Counted from the first letter of the stretch, positions 8,118-17,101 are shown. The stretch: DNA of 64,000 bases from Planctomycetota bacterium (GCA_030950285.1 JAUZRR010000013.1:1-64000), one strand, 5' to 3'. Made by a program: numbers and translations. The notes: generated by a model from the letters alone, not told the origin.

Positions 8118-9272
8118 GTGTATTTGATTCGACGGGCGAAGGTGGAAGATGTCAGCACGCTGACCAAGCTGGCGCGGATGGTGCACTTTATTAATTTGCC
8201 ACCAAACAAGGATATGATCGGGCTGAAGATCGCGGCGAGCCGGGACTCGTTCCGCAAGGCGGCGGCGGGCACCGGGAAGCGCGAGGACCGCCCCAAACGC
8301 CTGCACGAACCGGGCGAGGTGCGGGGATACAGCGAGGGTGTTGCAGATTCCGACGTGTTTATGTTTGTGCTCGAAGACACGGAGACGGGATCGGTGCTGG
8401 GGACGTCGCAGTTGATCGCACAGATGGGCGGGCCCGGGAATCCGAACTATGGATTCAAGCTCGAACGCCGTGAGTTCTTCGCCGACGATATTAAGACGGG
8501 AACCTCGCACGTCGTGGCGAGGTTGCACGCCGACGAGAGCGGGCCGACGGAGATCGGCGGGCTGATTCTCCAGCCTGCGGCGCGGGGGGCGAGGCTCGGG
8601 AGGCTCTTGAGCTTTATCCGGTTCCACTTTATCGGGATGCGGCGTGAGCTGTTTGCCGACCGGGTGCTGGCCGAGATGATGGCGCCGATCTCCGACGACG
8701 GACGGAGTTTGTTCTGGGAGTACGTCGGGCAGCGGTTTATCCCGTTGAGTTATACCGAGGCGGACGTGCAGTGCGGGCGGTCTCGGCAGTTCATCTCGGC
8801 GTTGTTGCCGCACGAGGATATCTATCTTTCGCTGTTGCCACCCGAAGCTCGGGACGGCGTGGGCGAGGTCCATCCCGAAACGCTTCCGGCACGGCGGATG
8901 CTTGAGAAACTCGGGTTCACGTTCTGCGGCGTGGTGGACCCGTTCGACGCGGGCCCGATGCTGGACGCGGTGACCGACGATATCCCGCTGCTGAAACTTA
9001 CATCATCAAGGGAGATGGCGGGCGTCGTAGAAGAGTCGGCGTGCGACAGCGAGGGGATCGTGAGCATGATGCGCAAAGACGGCGAGTTTCTGGCGGTGTC
9101 TGCACCGATGAAGATTGAGGGCAAGGGGTTGGTTTCGATCCCCGCAGAGCACGCCGAGGCGCTCGGAGTGCGAGCGGGGGACGAACTGGGGGTGACGGAT
9201 TTGACCAACGGGTTTGGCCCCACGACGACCGGCGGCGCGGCGTCGGGCGGGAAAGCAGAGAAGGTGTCGTAA
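8118..9272 (+). CDS. astA: Arginine/ornithine N-succinyltransferase (AstA family)
   Basis: 384 residues from a GTG start preceded by AAGGAGG with 5 nt spacing; the longer in-frame reading upstream has no homology-like content. The GNAT-like AstA N-terminus is clear (VYLIRRAKVEDVSTLTKLA, then INLPPNKD), and the FALEDTETG-like and RLGRLLSFIRF blocks follow. The family transfers succinyl from succinyl-CoA to the alpha-amino group of arginine, or of ornithine in the Pseudomonas AruF/AruG variant. The C-terminal tail (about 330-384) is Gly/Ser-rich and longer than in enterobacterial AstA (344 residues). Stop and next start overlap (TAATG). Confidence 0.88.
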   Translation: MYLIRRAKVEDVSTLTKLARMVHFINLPPNKDMIGLKIAASRDSFRKAAAGTGKREDRPKRLHEPGEVRGYSEGVADSDVFMFVLEDTETGSVLGTSQLIAQMGGPGNPNYGFKLERREFFADDIKTGTSHVVARLHADESGPTEIGGLILQPAARGARLGRLLSFIRFHFIGMRRELFADRVLAEMMAPISDDGRSLFWEYVGQRFIPLSYTEADVQCGRSRQFISALLPHEDIYLSLLPPEARDGVGEVHPETLPARRMLEKLGFTFCGVVDPFDAGPMLDAVTDDIPLLKLTSSREMAGVVEESACDSEGIVSMMRKDGEFLAVSAPMKIEGKGLVSIPAEHAEALGVRAGDELGVTDLTNGFGPTTTGGAASGGKAEKVS

Positions 9273-10816
9273 TGATGAGTGTGCTCAAGTGTGGCGTGGC
9301 GGACCTGGTGGGCGGCGAGTGGCGCGAGCTGACCGGGGACGGGATCGTGTCGGTCAACCCGGCGCGGCCGGCGGAAGAGTTGTGGCGGGGGACGCCGAAG
9401 GTGGCGCATGTGGACGCGGCAGTAAAGGCTGCGCAGGCCGCGCAGCGCGAGTGGGCCGCGTGGCCGATCGAGAAGCGGTTCGACATGCTGCGGGTTTATC
9501 GGGACCTGTGCAAAGCGCGCAAGGACGAGATCGCGGCGATCATCTGCAAAGAGACCGGCAAGGTCATGTGGGACGCGGCCGGCGAAGCGGGGGCGCTGGC
9601 GGCAAAGGTCGATATAACATTAGATGCCTCCGAGCACGGCGGGCTGCGGCGGGTGTCGGGCTATGAGGTCGGGCTCACCGAGAGCCGGGTCGGCCGGGCG
9701 TGGTTCCGACCCCACGGCGTGATGGCGGTGATCGCGCCATTCAACTTCCCCGCCCACCTGGCCAACGGCCACATCGTGCCGGCGCTGGCGATGGGGAACA
9801 CGGTGGTCCTCAAGCCGAGCGACAAAGCCCCGGCGGTGGGGCAGCTGATGGGCGAGCTTTTCGAGGCGGCGCTGCGCGAGGTCGGCGCACCGGCCGGCGT
9901 GGTGAACGTCGTGCAGGGGGGCGCAGAGGTCGCGCAGAACCTTACAACCCACGACGGGATCGACGGCATCCTGTTTACCGGGTCGTGGCCGGTCGGGCGG
10001 CGGATACTCGAAGCAAACCTGGATCACCCGGGTCGGATCGTGGCCCTCGAGATGGGGGGAAACAACCCGGCGGTGATCATGCCCGACTGCGATCTGAAGC
10101 AGGCGGTGATCGAGTGCGGCCGATCGGCGTTTGTCACGACCGGGCAACGCTGCACCTGCACGCGGCGGATCATTGTCCACGAGGCAATCGCGGATCGATT
10201 CATGGTGGCCCTCTGCAAGGTGGCGGGCGCTCTGGTGATCGGCGAGCCGGATGCTGAGCATCCGGTCTTCATGGGCCCGATCATCTCGGCCGAAGCGAGG
10301 GACGCGGTGCTCTCGGCACAGAGCGATTTTGCACGAAGCGGCGGGGAGGTGCTGGTCGAAGCAACCGCGGTGGACTCGGCGGGCGATGGGTACTTTCTGT
10401 CGCCGAGTGTGATGCGGGTGGATCGGTTCTCGATCGAGAACGAGGGGGGCGCCGGGTGCGACCGTGAGGTCTTCGGGCCGATGGTGCGGGTGAGTGTGAC
10501 CGATTCGTTTGACGATGCGCTCGAGCAGGCCAACGCGACGCGGTTCGGGCTCGCCGCGTCGGTGTTTACTTCGGACACGTCACTGGCCGACCGATTCCTG
10601 GCTGAAGCGCGAGCCGGGTGTGTGAACGTGAACACCGGGACGGCCGGCGCGAGCAGCAAGCTGCCCTTCGGCGGGCTCGGGCACTCGGGCAACCACAGGC
10701 CGGCGGGGTCTTTCAGCCTGGATTACTGCGCGTACCCGGTCGCGGGGATGCTCGAGAGCGGCGATGCGGCGGCGGTGCCTCAGGGGATGCGGGTCGAGGA
10801 CGGGTGGGTGGAGTGA
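9272..10816 (+). CDS. astD: Succinylglutamate-semialdehyde dehydrogenase (AstD-like)
   Basis: 514 residues of the aldehyde dehydrogenase superfamily. The signature TTGQRCTCTRR carries the catalytic cysteine (C294) in the AstD-style GQRCTC context, and the general base Glu is E260 in LEMGGN. The NAD site blocks APFNFPAH and VLKPSDKAP are intact. It oxidises N-succinylglutamate 5-semialdehyde to N-succinylglutamate. The extra C-terminal 20 residues are not conserved-looking. It directly follows the astA-like gene with a 1-nt overlap, so the two are translated together. Confidence 0.9.
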   Translation: MMSVLKCGVADLVGGEWRELTGDGIVSVNPARPAEELWRGTPKVAHVDAAVKAAQAAQREWAAWPIEKRFDMLRVYRDLCKARKDEIAAIICKETGKVMWDAAGEAGALAAKVDITLDASEHGGLRRVSGYEVGLTESRVGRAWFRPHGVMAVIAPFNFPAHLANGHIVPALAMGNTVVLKPSDKAPAVGQLMGELFEAALREVGAPAGVVNVVQGGAEVAQNLTTHDGIDGILFTGSWPVGRRILEANLDHPGRIVALEMGGNNPAVIMPDCDLKQAVIECGRSAFVTTGQRCTCTRRIIVHEAIADRFMVALCKVAGALVIGEPDAEHPVFMGPIISAEARDAVLSAQSDFARSGGEVLVEATAVDSAGDGYFLSPSVMRVDRFSIENEGGAGCDREVFGPMVRVSVTDSFDDALEQANATRFGLAASVFTSDTSLADRFLAEARAGCVNVNTGTAGASSKLPFGGLGHSGNHRPAGSFSLDYCAYPVAGMLESGDAAAVPQGMRVEDGWVE

Positions 10817-10832
10817 CACGCAGGAGAGATGT

Positions 10833-11798
10833 ATGAAGACTGTGTTGCCCGACAGCCGAAAGTTTCCTCGCTTCGCGGGCGTGTCGACGTTCTGCCGGTA
10901 CCCGTTGCTGGAGCTGGTCGCCGCCAAGTCGTTGCCGGTGGATTGGGTGATCTATGGCGTGCCGTTTGATGGCGGGGTGACGTACCGGCCGGGCGCGCGG
11001 TTCGGGCCTCGGGCGGTGCGTGATGCGTCGCAGTATGTCAAGCGGTACTCGATCGAGCACGACGTGGACGTGTGCGAGGTGTTGAGCATGGCCGACGCGG
11101 GGGACGCGCCGGTCTCGCCCTACGATTGCAAGGAGAACGCCGAGCGTGTCGCGGCGTTTGCAACGGGGCTGGGTGACGCGGGGCATACCAAGCTGCTGGC
11201 GGTGGGGGGGGACCACTCGATCGCGTACGCAAATATCAAGGCAACGTGGCAGCGGCGTGGCAAGCCTGCGGCCGGGCTTGCGTGTGTGCATTTTGACAGC
11301 CACCTCGACACGGTGGACAGCGTGTGGGGCGAGAAGTGGGGGCACGCTTCGCCCTTCATCCGGGCGATCGAGGAGGGGCTGATTGACCCCAAGCGGATGA
11401 TCTCGATCGGGATCAAGGGGCCGTTGAACTCCAAGGCCGACCTGGACTACGCGAAAGACCACGGCGTGCGGATCGTGACCCACGCGCAGTGGCAGGACGA
11501 CGGGCCGGCGCAGCTCGCGGCGTTTGTCGCGGAGGTGGGCGCGGCTGAGGCGTACCTGACGTTCGATATCGACTGCGTTGATCCGGCGTATGCGCCCGGG
11601 ACCGGGACGCTGTGCCCGGGCGGGTTTACAAGTGCTGAGGTGCTGGGGATTCTGCGTTCGCTCCGCGGGATGAACGTGGTGGGGGCGGACGTGGTGGAAG
11701 TGCTTCCCGACCGCGACCCAGCGGGGATCACCGCGTTTCTGGCGGCGCATGTGGTGTTCGAGGTGCTTTGTCTGGACGCGGTGCGACGGAAGGGTTGA
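10833..11798 (+). CDS. Ureohydrolase of the arginase/agmatinase family
   Basis: 321 residues from ATG with CAGGAGAG upstream; the longer frame from 10764 overlaps astD and has no family content. Binuclear manganese motifs are all present: VGGDHSI, HFDSHLDT and FDIDCVDPAYAPGTG. The last resembles agmatinase (SpeB) more than arginase, but family members also cleave arginine, guanidinobutyrate or other guanidino compounds to urea plus an amine. As the last gene of an AST-like cluster without astB, the simplest reading is that it removes the guanidino group as urea (arginine to ornithine, or the N-succinyl derivative). Substrate is inference. Confidence 0.85.
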   Translation: MKTVLPDSRKFPRFAGVSTFCRYPLLELVAAKSLPVDWVIYGVPFDGGVTYRPGARFGPRAVRDASQYVKRYSIEHDVDVCEVLSMADAGDAPVSPYDCKENAERVAAFATGLGDAGHTKLLAVGGDHSIAYANIKATWQRRGKPAAGLACVHFDSHLDTVDSVWGEKWGHASPFIRAIEEGLIDPKRMISIGIKGPLNSKADLDYAKDHGVRIVTHAQWQDDGPAQLAAFVAEVGAAEAYLTFDIDCVDPAYAPGTGTLCPGGFTSAEVLGILRSLRGMNVVGADVVEVLPDRDPAGITAFLAAHVVFEVLCLDAVRRKG

Positions 11799-11890
11799 TC
11801 GCGTGGAGTGAAGAGGGTCGGGAGATGTGGCGGCATCCCGGGATTCGAGCACGTTGTGCTCTCATCCCGGGCGTGGGTGTTGTGGGGGCG

Positions 11891-12547
11891 CTACGCGCGG
11901 CGCAGCGCGAGGATGAGCTCGATCTGTCCGGTCGGGCGGTCGATCTGTCTTGCGATATCAACCGGCGCGAGCCCCTGGTCGGCGAGGTCATAGACCTTGC
12001 GGTGGAGCGGGTCGATCGAGAGCGGGGCGGGGGGGGCGGGGGGGGCGGTCTCATGGTCGGTGTGCAGGGCGGGGGCTGCTGCGGGCGCGGCCTGCTGGGC
12101 GTTGGCTTCGGCTTCGGCAAGCGCGGCGAGGCGCTGGTCGGCGTGCTCGATGAGTACCTCGATGCGAGCGGCTTTGTTGTCCATGATCGCAGCAAGGCGG
12201 CGGGTGAGCTCCTCGGCGTTGGCCATGACGCGGTCGATACGGTCGGTGGTGGCGGTAGCTTCGGCCGCGGCTGGGTTGTGGCGGGTGTTGCGCCGCGTCT
12301 TCGGTTCGGGGTGCGGCGGGGGAGACTTCGACGTGTAGATGGTGCGCACGCGGGAGTTCCGGGCTTTGGTCGACCGGCGGAGCATGCGGGTGATGACGAT
12401 GATCATCATCACCGTGCCCAGCGCAATCAGCGCCGTCGAGAGTGTTTTATTGACCGGCGTGGTCTCGCCGGCATTGGTTGGCGTGTCGGCGGGCTGCCCG
12501 GTGGATGTGTCGGAGAGCTCGGGTTGCTGGAGGGTCTCGTCTTGCAT
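11891..12547 (-). CDS. Membrane-anchored coiled-coil protein of unknown function
   Basis: 218 residues. A polar N-terminus (1-34) precedes one transmembrane helix (about 36-55, LSTALIALGTVMMIIVI), a basic proline-rich stretch, an Ala/Glu/Arg-rich coiled coil (about 100-150), a Pro/Ala linker and a C-terminal 40-residue helix-turn-helix-like segment (YDLADQGLAPVDIARQIDRP) of the type seen in several planctomycete membrane proteins. The same frame stays open far upstream antisense to tilS; that extension is rejected because tilS is real. ATG at 12547 is the best start, but no clear ribosome site is visible. Function not recognised. Confidence 0.75.
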   Translation of the reverse strand: MQDETLQQPELSDTSTGQPADTPTNAGETTPVNKTLSTALIALGTVMMIIVITRMLRRSTKARNSRVRTIYTSKSPPPHPEPKTRRNTRHNPAAAEATATTDRIDRVMANAEELTRRLAAIMDNKAARIEVLIEHADQRLAALAEAEANAQQAAPAAAPALHTDHETAPPAPPAPLSIDPLHRKVYDLADQGLAPVDIARQIDRPTGQIELILALRRA

Positions 12548-12583
12548 GATGGTGTCGATGTGGTTGAAGTGGCTCGGGTGAGC

Positions 12584-12625
12584 GCCGTCGTGGGGGGCCG
12601 TCGTGGGGGCCGTCGTGGGGGGCGG
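12584..12625 (+). repeat. Short tandem repeat with G-tracts (CCGTCGTGGGGG, three copies)
   Basis: Three near-identical units end in runs of five or six G and are followed by GGG. Four G-tracts with short loops fit a G-quadruplex pattern. The array lies between the divergent starts at 12547 and 12654. Confidence 0.6.
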
Positions 12626-12642
12626 GTGTGTGGATACCGTAC

Positions 12643-12648
12643 CATACT
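12643..12648 (+). promoter_or_regulatory. -10 box CATACT, 5 nt before the tilS start
   Basis: CATACT, five bases, ATG at 12654, no Shine-Dalgarno. It is one of eight such arrangements in the window. Confidence 0.4.
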
Positions 12649-12653
12649 CTGCG

Positions 12654-13772
12654 ATGCAGCATCCCGCGATGGACATGGAGGCAGTGCGGCGCGAGCCTGC
12701 GGCGAGGCGGATCGTGCGGAGCTGGCGGGCCCTGACCGGTGGCCGGGCGGTGGTTGACGCCGACCGCAGGACGCTCGTGGCGTGTTCGGGAGGGGCCGAC
12801 TCGACCGCGCTGGCGGTGGTGCTGGCCGCGACGGGCGCGGGCGGTGTTGTGTTGGGGCATGTCGTCCACGACTTTCGCGACGGGGCCGAGACCGCAGCCG
12901 AGCGCGACCGGGTGGCGGGGCTCGCCGCGCGGCTGGGGGTCGGGTTTGTCGAGACGAGTGTCGCGGTGCGCGGGCACGTGGGCAACGCGGAGGGGAATGC
13001 CAGGCGGGCGCGGTACCGGGAGTTGGAGCGGTTGGCGTTCGAGGCCGGGTGCCCGTTTGTTGCGACCGGGCACCACGCCGACGACCAGCTCGAGACGGTG
13101 CTGATGGGGCTTTTGCGTGGGGCGGGGGTCGGCGGCCTGGGCGGTGTGCGGCCGCGGCGGGCGTTGGGAGTGAACGGAGCAAAGGGATCGCGCGGCGTCG
13201 AGTTGGTCCGGCCGATGCTCGAGGTCGGGCGCGCCGATGCCGAACGGTTGTGTGCGTGTGCGGGTGTGGACTGGGCGACCGACCCGACCAACGCGGACCT
13301 GTCGCGGTTTCGGGCGGCCATAAGGCACAGCGTGCTGCCGGGGCTCGCGAAGATTCGGCCGACGGGCGCAGCACGGGCGGTCGAATCAGCCCGGCAGATG
13401 AGAGAGATCAGTGACCTGCTCGAGACGCTCGCGGGGGCGTTGCTCGCGCGGGCAGCGCGGGACGGGGGGGCGATCTGCTGGGAGCGGTCGGAGCTGGCGG
13501 GCGCGCACCCGGCGGTGGCCTCGGCGGCGCTGCGGCTCGGGTTTGCCCAGCTGCACGGCGGGCGTTTGGCCGATAGGCTTGCGGCCCGGAGTGTGAGGCG
13601 GGTGGTCGAGGCGATCGGGTGCGTTGGGGGTGTCGGGGGGGCTGGGGCATCCGATGCCAATGGAATGAGAGGCACGCGAACAAACAGCGATCCGAAGCGG
13701 TTTGTCTGGAAAGCAACGGAAGTCACGGTCACGCCGACGAGCGTGACAATGAGGAGCACAAGCGATGGCTGA
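12654..13772 (+). CDS. tilS: tRNA(Ile)-lysidine synthetase
   Basis: 372 residues. TilS adenylates C34 of the CAU-anticodon isoleucine tRNA and attaches lysine, changing its reading from AUG to AUA. The PP-loop SGGADS (about residues 45-50) binds ATP; the HHADDQLET block and the NxxxxR-type motif near DWATDPTN are also typical. The C-terminal region is shorter than in E. coli TilS (432 aa), so it probably lacks part of the tRNA-binding TilS_C domain. The last ~50 residues are Ser/Thr/Gly-rich and not conserved-looking. The start at 12654 fits the family length; the frame is open further upstream through the G-tract repeat. It overlaps the next gene by 8 nt. Confidence 0.88.
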   Translation: MQHPAMDMEAVRREPAARRIVRSWRALTGGRAVVDADRRTLVACSGGADSTALAVVLAATGAGGVVLGHVVHDFRDGAETAAERDRVAGLAARLGVGFVETSVAVRGHVGNAEGNARRARYRELERLAFEAGCPFVATGHHADDQLETVLMGLLRGAGVGGLGGVRPRRALGVNGAKGSRGVELVRPMLEVGRADAERLCACAGVDWATDPTNADLSRFRAAIRHSVLPGLAKIRPTGAARAVESARQMREISDLLETLAGALLARAARDGGAICWERSELAGAHPAVASAALRLGFAQLHGGRLADRLAARSVRRVVEAIGCVGGVGGAGASDANGMRGTRTNSDPKRFVWKATEVTVTPTSVTMRSTSDG

Positions 13773-14151
13773 GGGCGAGACGAAGATTCTGCTGGTGGGG
13801 CACTGCCGTCCCGATGCGTTTGCGATGCGGGCGGCGCTTGGGCGGTATGCACCGGGGGCGGCGTTTGTCGAGGTCAACGACACCGAGGCGCTGCGGGCGC
13901 ACCCGGACGCGGCCGCGCTGCTGGTGAACCGGGTGCTGGACGGACAGTTCGGCACGGGCAACGGCGTGGAGTTGATCGGGATGTTGTCCGATGGGCTGCG
14001 CGGGCGGACGGCGCTGGTGAGCAACCTGCCCGATGCCCAGGCCGAGGCAGTTGCGGCCGGCGCGGTGGAGGGCTTTGGGAAGTCAGAGATGTATTCAGAA
14101 AGAGCACGAGCAACAATCGAGGGGTTGGTCGGCGTGAAAGCCGACGGCTGA
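13765..14151 (+). CDS. Small receiver-like protein of unknown function
   Basis: 128 residues. The opening KILLVGHCRPDAFAMRAALGR and later alternating strands and helices resemble a receiver fold, but the acidic pocket and the phosphorylatable Asp of a true receiver are not evident (HCRPD instead of DD), so it would be a degenerate receiver if related at all. It overlaps the tilS stop by 8 nt and is followed 50 nt later by the M24 peptidase gene. No function can be assigned. Confidence 0.7.
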   Translation: MAEGETKILLVGHCRPDAFAMRAALGRYAPGAAFVEVNDTEALRAHPDAAALLVNRVLDGQFGTGNGVELIGMLSDGLRGRTALVSNLPDAQAEAVAAGAVEGFGKSEMYSERARATIEGLVGVKADG

Positions 14152-14201
14152 ACCGGACACACCGAAAGTACTCAGGCAACGGCCCGGGGGCGGAGCGATC
14201 A

Positions 14202-15506
14202 ATGGCGAAGAGGACAAGCCGCAAGAAAGCGGCAACAAAGAAAGCGGTCTCAAAGCGGACTGCGCCCAAGCGGGCTTCGACCGGGGCGGTATCCGCACCT
14301 GACGCGATCAGCGTAAAGGAGTTTGCACAGCGCCGCGAGCGGGTGCTCAAGGCGCTGGGTGGCGCGGTCGGGGTGGTGTTTTCCGGTGACGCCGGCAACA
14401 CGCTGCTGGGCAAGTGGCGGGCGGACCAGCACTTTGCATATCTCACCGGAATCACTGACGAGCCGGGAGCGGCGCTGGTGCTTGACCCCAACGCCGAGGA
14501 CCCGAGGCGGCGGGTGACGGTGCTATTGCAGGCCAGCGACCCGGAACTCGAGGCCTGGGACGGGTACCGCGAGGGGATCGGGGCGGCGTTCAAGTCCAAG
14601 TACGGGATCGAATCGGTGCAGCGGACGCGGTACTTGCCACGGTTGATGACGCAACTGGCGCGGCGGCGGAAACGGTTCGCGTGCCTGCACGCACCGGCAA
14701 TGCCCGAGGCGAAGGTGTCGCCCGACCTTGCGCTCTTTCGCAAGCTGGCCGAGCGGGTGGTGGGGGTGTCGATCGAAGACCGAACAGGCCTTTTGCCCTC
14801 ACTACGGAGTGTCAAGAGCAGGGGCGAGCAGCAGTTGATGGCGCGGGCCATCACCGCGACCGCAGCCGGGCACGAAGCAGCGATGCACGCGATGCGACCC
14901 GGGGTGGACGAGGCGGACATCGCCAAGGCGCTCCTGCGCGGGTTTGATGACGCCGGCGGCGACGGGCTCGGGTATGCACCGATCGTCGGTGCGGGGATCA
15001 ACTCGACCGTGCTGCACTATGTCGAGAACCGCGGGCCGGTCGAGGACGGCGACCTCGTACTGATCGACGCCGGCGCGACCTTCGGCGGCTACACCGCGGA
15101 CATCACGCGGACGTTCCCGGCCAGCGGCGTGTTTACGAAACGCCAGCGCGAGATTTACGACATCGTGCTCGAAGCCGAACTGGCCGCGATCGCGAAGGTG
15201 AAGCCGGGTGTCGCGATGTGGGAGGTGGACCGGGCGGCGCGCAAGGTGATCGAGAAGGCCGGCTACGGCGATGCGTTTATGCACGGCATCGGGCACCAGT
15301 TGGGCATGGACGTCCACGACGCCGAGCCGGACGGGAAGCTCAAGGCGGGGATGATCGTGACGATCGAGCCGGGGATTTATCTTCCCGAGGAGAAGATCGG
15401 GGTGCGGATCGAGGACGACATTTTGGTGACCGACAAGGGGCGAAAGAACCTGTCGCCGATGATCGTGAAAGACGCAGCGGAGATTGAGCGGTTGATGCGG
15501 GGTTGA
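14202..15506 (+). CDS. M24 family Xaa-Pro aminopeptidase
   Basis: 434 residues. It removes an N-terminal residue preceding proline. The creatinase-type N-terminal domain (about 45-190) is followed by the pita-bread catalytic domain with all five metal ligands in place: two Asp in LIDAGATFGGYTADITRTF, His in HGIGHQLG, Glu in TIEPGIY and Glu in VRIEDD. The first 30 residues are extremely Lys/Ala/Thr/Ser-rich (AKRTSRKKAATKKA), an unusual histone-like basic extension absent from typical PepP. GGAG lies 6 nt before ATG. It converges with comM. Confidence 0.92.
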   Translation: MAKRTSRKKAATKKAVSKRTAPKRASTGAVSAPDAISVKEFAQRRERVLKALGGAVGVVFSGDAGNTLLGKWRADQHFAYLTGITDEPGAALVLDPNAEDPRRRVTVLLQASDPELEAWDGYREGIGAAFKSKYGIESVQRTRYLPRLMTQLARRRKRFACLHAPAMPEAKVSPDLALFRKLAERVVGVSIEDRTGLLPSLRSVKSRGEQQLMARAITATAAGHEAAMHAMRPGVDEADIAKALLRGFDDAGGDGLGYAPIVGAGINSTVLHYVENRGPVEDGDLVLIDAGATFGGYTADITRTFPASGVFTKRQREIYDIVLEAELAAIAKVKPGVAMWEVDRAARKVIEKAGYGDAFMHGIGHQLGMDVHDAEPDGKLKAGMIVTIEPGIYLPEEKIGVRIEDDILVTDKGRKNLSPMIVKDAAEIERLMRG

Positions 15507-15537
15507 TGTCGTGGGGGTTGATGTTGTGAGCGTTTGA

Positions 15538-15564
15538 CCCCTCGCTCGCGCGCGGGGCTCTACA
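15538..15564 (+). repeat. Dispersed palindromic repeat family A, copy 2
   Basis: CCCCTCGCTCGCGCGCGGGG plus CTCTACA. It lies between the convergent M24 gene and comM, and its CTA provides the TAG stop codon of comM on the minus strand (15560-15562). A bidirectional terminator role is possible. Confidence 0.75.
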
Positions 15565-17089
15565 GCCGTCGGTCGAGCACGCGGTAGCCGACGGCTTCGG
15601 CGACGTGGTTTGTGGTGACGTCCTCGTTGCCTTCCATGTCGGCGATGGTGCGGGCGATGCGGCGGATTTTGTCGTAGGCGCGGGCGCTGAGGCCGAGTTC
15701 GGTGATCGCCTGCCCGAGCAGCGCCAGGGTCGGCTCGTCGAGCGTTGCAACCTTGTCGAGTTCGCGTCCGGAGAGTCTGGCGTTGGGCGTGGCGGCACCC
15801 TGTCTTTCGGTCTGGCGGGCGCGGGCGCTGGCGGCTTGTTCCTGCATCTGCGCTGTGCTGGTGCCTTTGCGCTCTCGACCTGAGAGCTCTTTCCAGGGGA
15901 CAGCCGGGGCTTCGACGTGGATGTCGATGCGGTCGAGGAGCGGGCCGCTGATCTTGGAGAGGTAGCGGTCCATGTCGCGGCGGCCGACCTCGCCGGCGGG
16001 CATGTCGCCCTTCGGTGTCGGGTTCATCGCAGCAACGAGCATGAAACTGGCGGGAAATCGGATCGAGCCGTGGGCGCGGGCGATGGTGACGACGTGGTCT
16101 TCGAGCGGTTGGCGGAGGGTTTCGAGGACAGCGCGGGGGAACTCGGGCAGCTCGTCGAGAAAGAGGACGCCTCGGTGGGCGAGCGAGACCTCGCCGGGGC
16201 GGGGGATGATGCCGCCGCCGACGACCGCGGGGGAGCTTGCGGTGTGGTGTGGTGACCGGACCGGGCGTGTGGTGATGAGCCCTTGCCCGGGTCGGAGTTC
16301 GCCGCTGGCCGAGTAGATGCGGGTGATCTCGACGGCCTCTTCGGGCGAGAGCGCCGGAAGAACGCCGGGCAGCGCCTTTGCCATCATGGTTTTGCCGGTG
16401 CCGGCGGGGCCGAGGAGCAGGATGTTGTGCATCCCCGCAGCCGCGATGGTGAGTGCGCGTTTGACCGATTCCTGCCCGCGGACGTCGGCAAAGTCGATCG
16501 GCGCGCGCGCGGTCTGGAGGAGCCCGGTGATATCCGGCGGCGGGGCGGGGGCGAGGTCGATCTGCCCGGTGAGCAGGCCGACGACCTCGGCGAGGGTGCG
16601 CACGCCGAAGACCTCGATGCCCTCGACGATCGCGGCTTCCTCGGCGTTGTCGGCCGGGACGATGACCGCGCGCGCCCCCGAGTCCTTTGCCATGCTGGCG
16701 AGTGCAAGTGCGCCCTTGATGGGGCGGACCCGGCCGTCGAGGGCGAGTTCGCCGGCGAACACGGCTCCGCGGTAGTCGAGGGCGTCGTCCTCGCGGGCAC
16801 GGACGACACCCTGCACCACGAGCATGCCGATCGCGATGGGGAGGTCGTAGACCGGGCCTTCCTTCTTGAGGTCGGCGGGGGCGAGATTGACGAGCAACCG
16901 GCCGGGTGGCGGGAAGTAGCCGGAGTTGGTCAGGGCGGTGCGGACCCGTTCGAGCGATTCTTTGACCGCGGCATCGGGGAGGCCGACGATGAGGGCGCGT
17001 TCGATGGCGGTGGGGTCAAAGTCGACCTCGACCTCACAGGGGAGGGCGTCGATGCCTTGGAGCAGGCCTGAGCGGATGCGTGCGAGCAT
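15560..17089 (-). CDS. comM: Mg-chelatase-like AAA+ ATPase ComM (YifB family)
   Basis: 509 residues, the normal length for ComM. It is a hexameric helicase that promotes branch migration during natural transformation; in other bacteria it is a general YifB-type ATPase. Layout: Lon-protease-like N-terminal domain (1-180) with the AGELALDG block, AAA+ domain with Walker A GPAGTGKT (227-234) and FLDELPEF Walker B, arginine-finger region GPLLDRID, and a C-terminal Mg-chelatase helical domain. The longer in-frame extension to 17512 is rejected: ATG at 17089 matches the family start (MLARIRSGLLQGID) and is preceded by TATGCT at 6 nt. Confidence 0.95.
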   Translation of the reverse strand: MLARIRSGLLQGIDALPCEVEVDFDPTAIERALIVGLPDAAVKESLERVRTALTNSGYFPPPGRLLVNLAPADLKKEGPVYDLPIAIGMLVVQGVVRAREDDALDYRGAVFAGELALDGRVRPIKGALALASMAKDSGARAVIVPADNAEEAAIVEGIEVFGVRTLAEVVGLLTGQIDLAPAPPPDITGLLQTARAPIDFADVRGQESVKRALTIAAAGMHNILLLGPAGTGKTMMAKALPGVLPALSPEEAVEITRIYSASGELRPGQGLITTRPVRSPHHTASSPAVVGGGIIPRPGEVSLAHRGVLFLDELPEFPRAVLETLRQPLEDHVVTIARAHGSIRFPASFMLVAAMNPTPKGDMPAGEVGRRDMDRYLSKISGPLLDRIDIHVEAPAVPWKELSGRERKGTSTAQMQEQAASARARQTERQGAATPNARLSGRELDKVATLDEPTLALLGQAITELGLSARAYDKIRRIARTIADMEGNEDVTTNHVAEAVGYRVLDRRL

Positions 17090-17095
17090 GCCGGA

Positions 17096-17101
17096 AGCAT
17101 A
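17096..17101 (-). promoter_or_regulatory. -10 box TATGCT, 6 nt before the comM start
   Basis: Minus-strand TATGCT, six bases, ATG at 17089, with no Shine-Dalgarno. It fits the leaderless pattern seen elsewhere in the window. Confidence 0.5.

Noticed and set aside
11891-13852. 653-residue minus-strand reading covering the tilS region
   Set aside because: Only the last 218 residues (from 12547) look like protein; the rest is antisense to tilS with its intact PP-loop.
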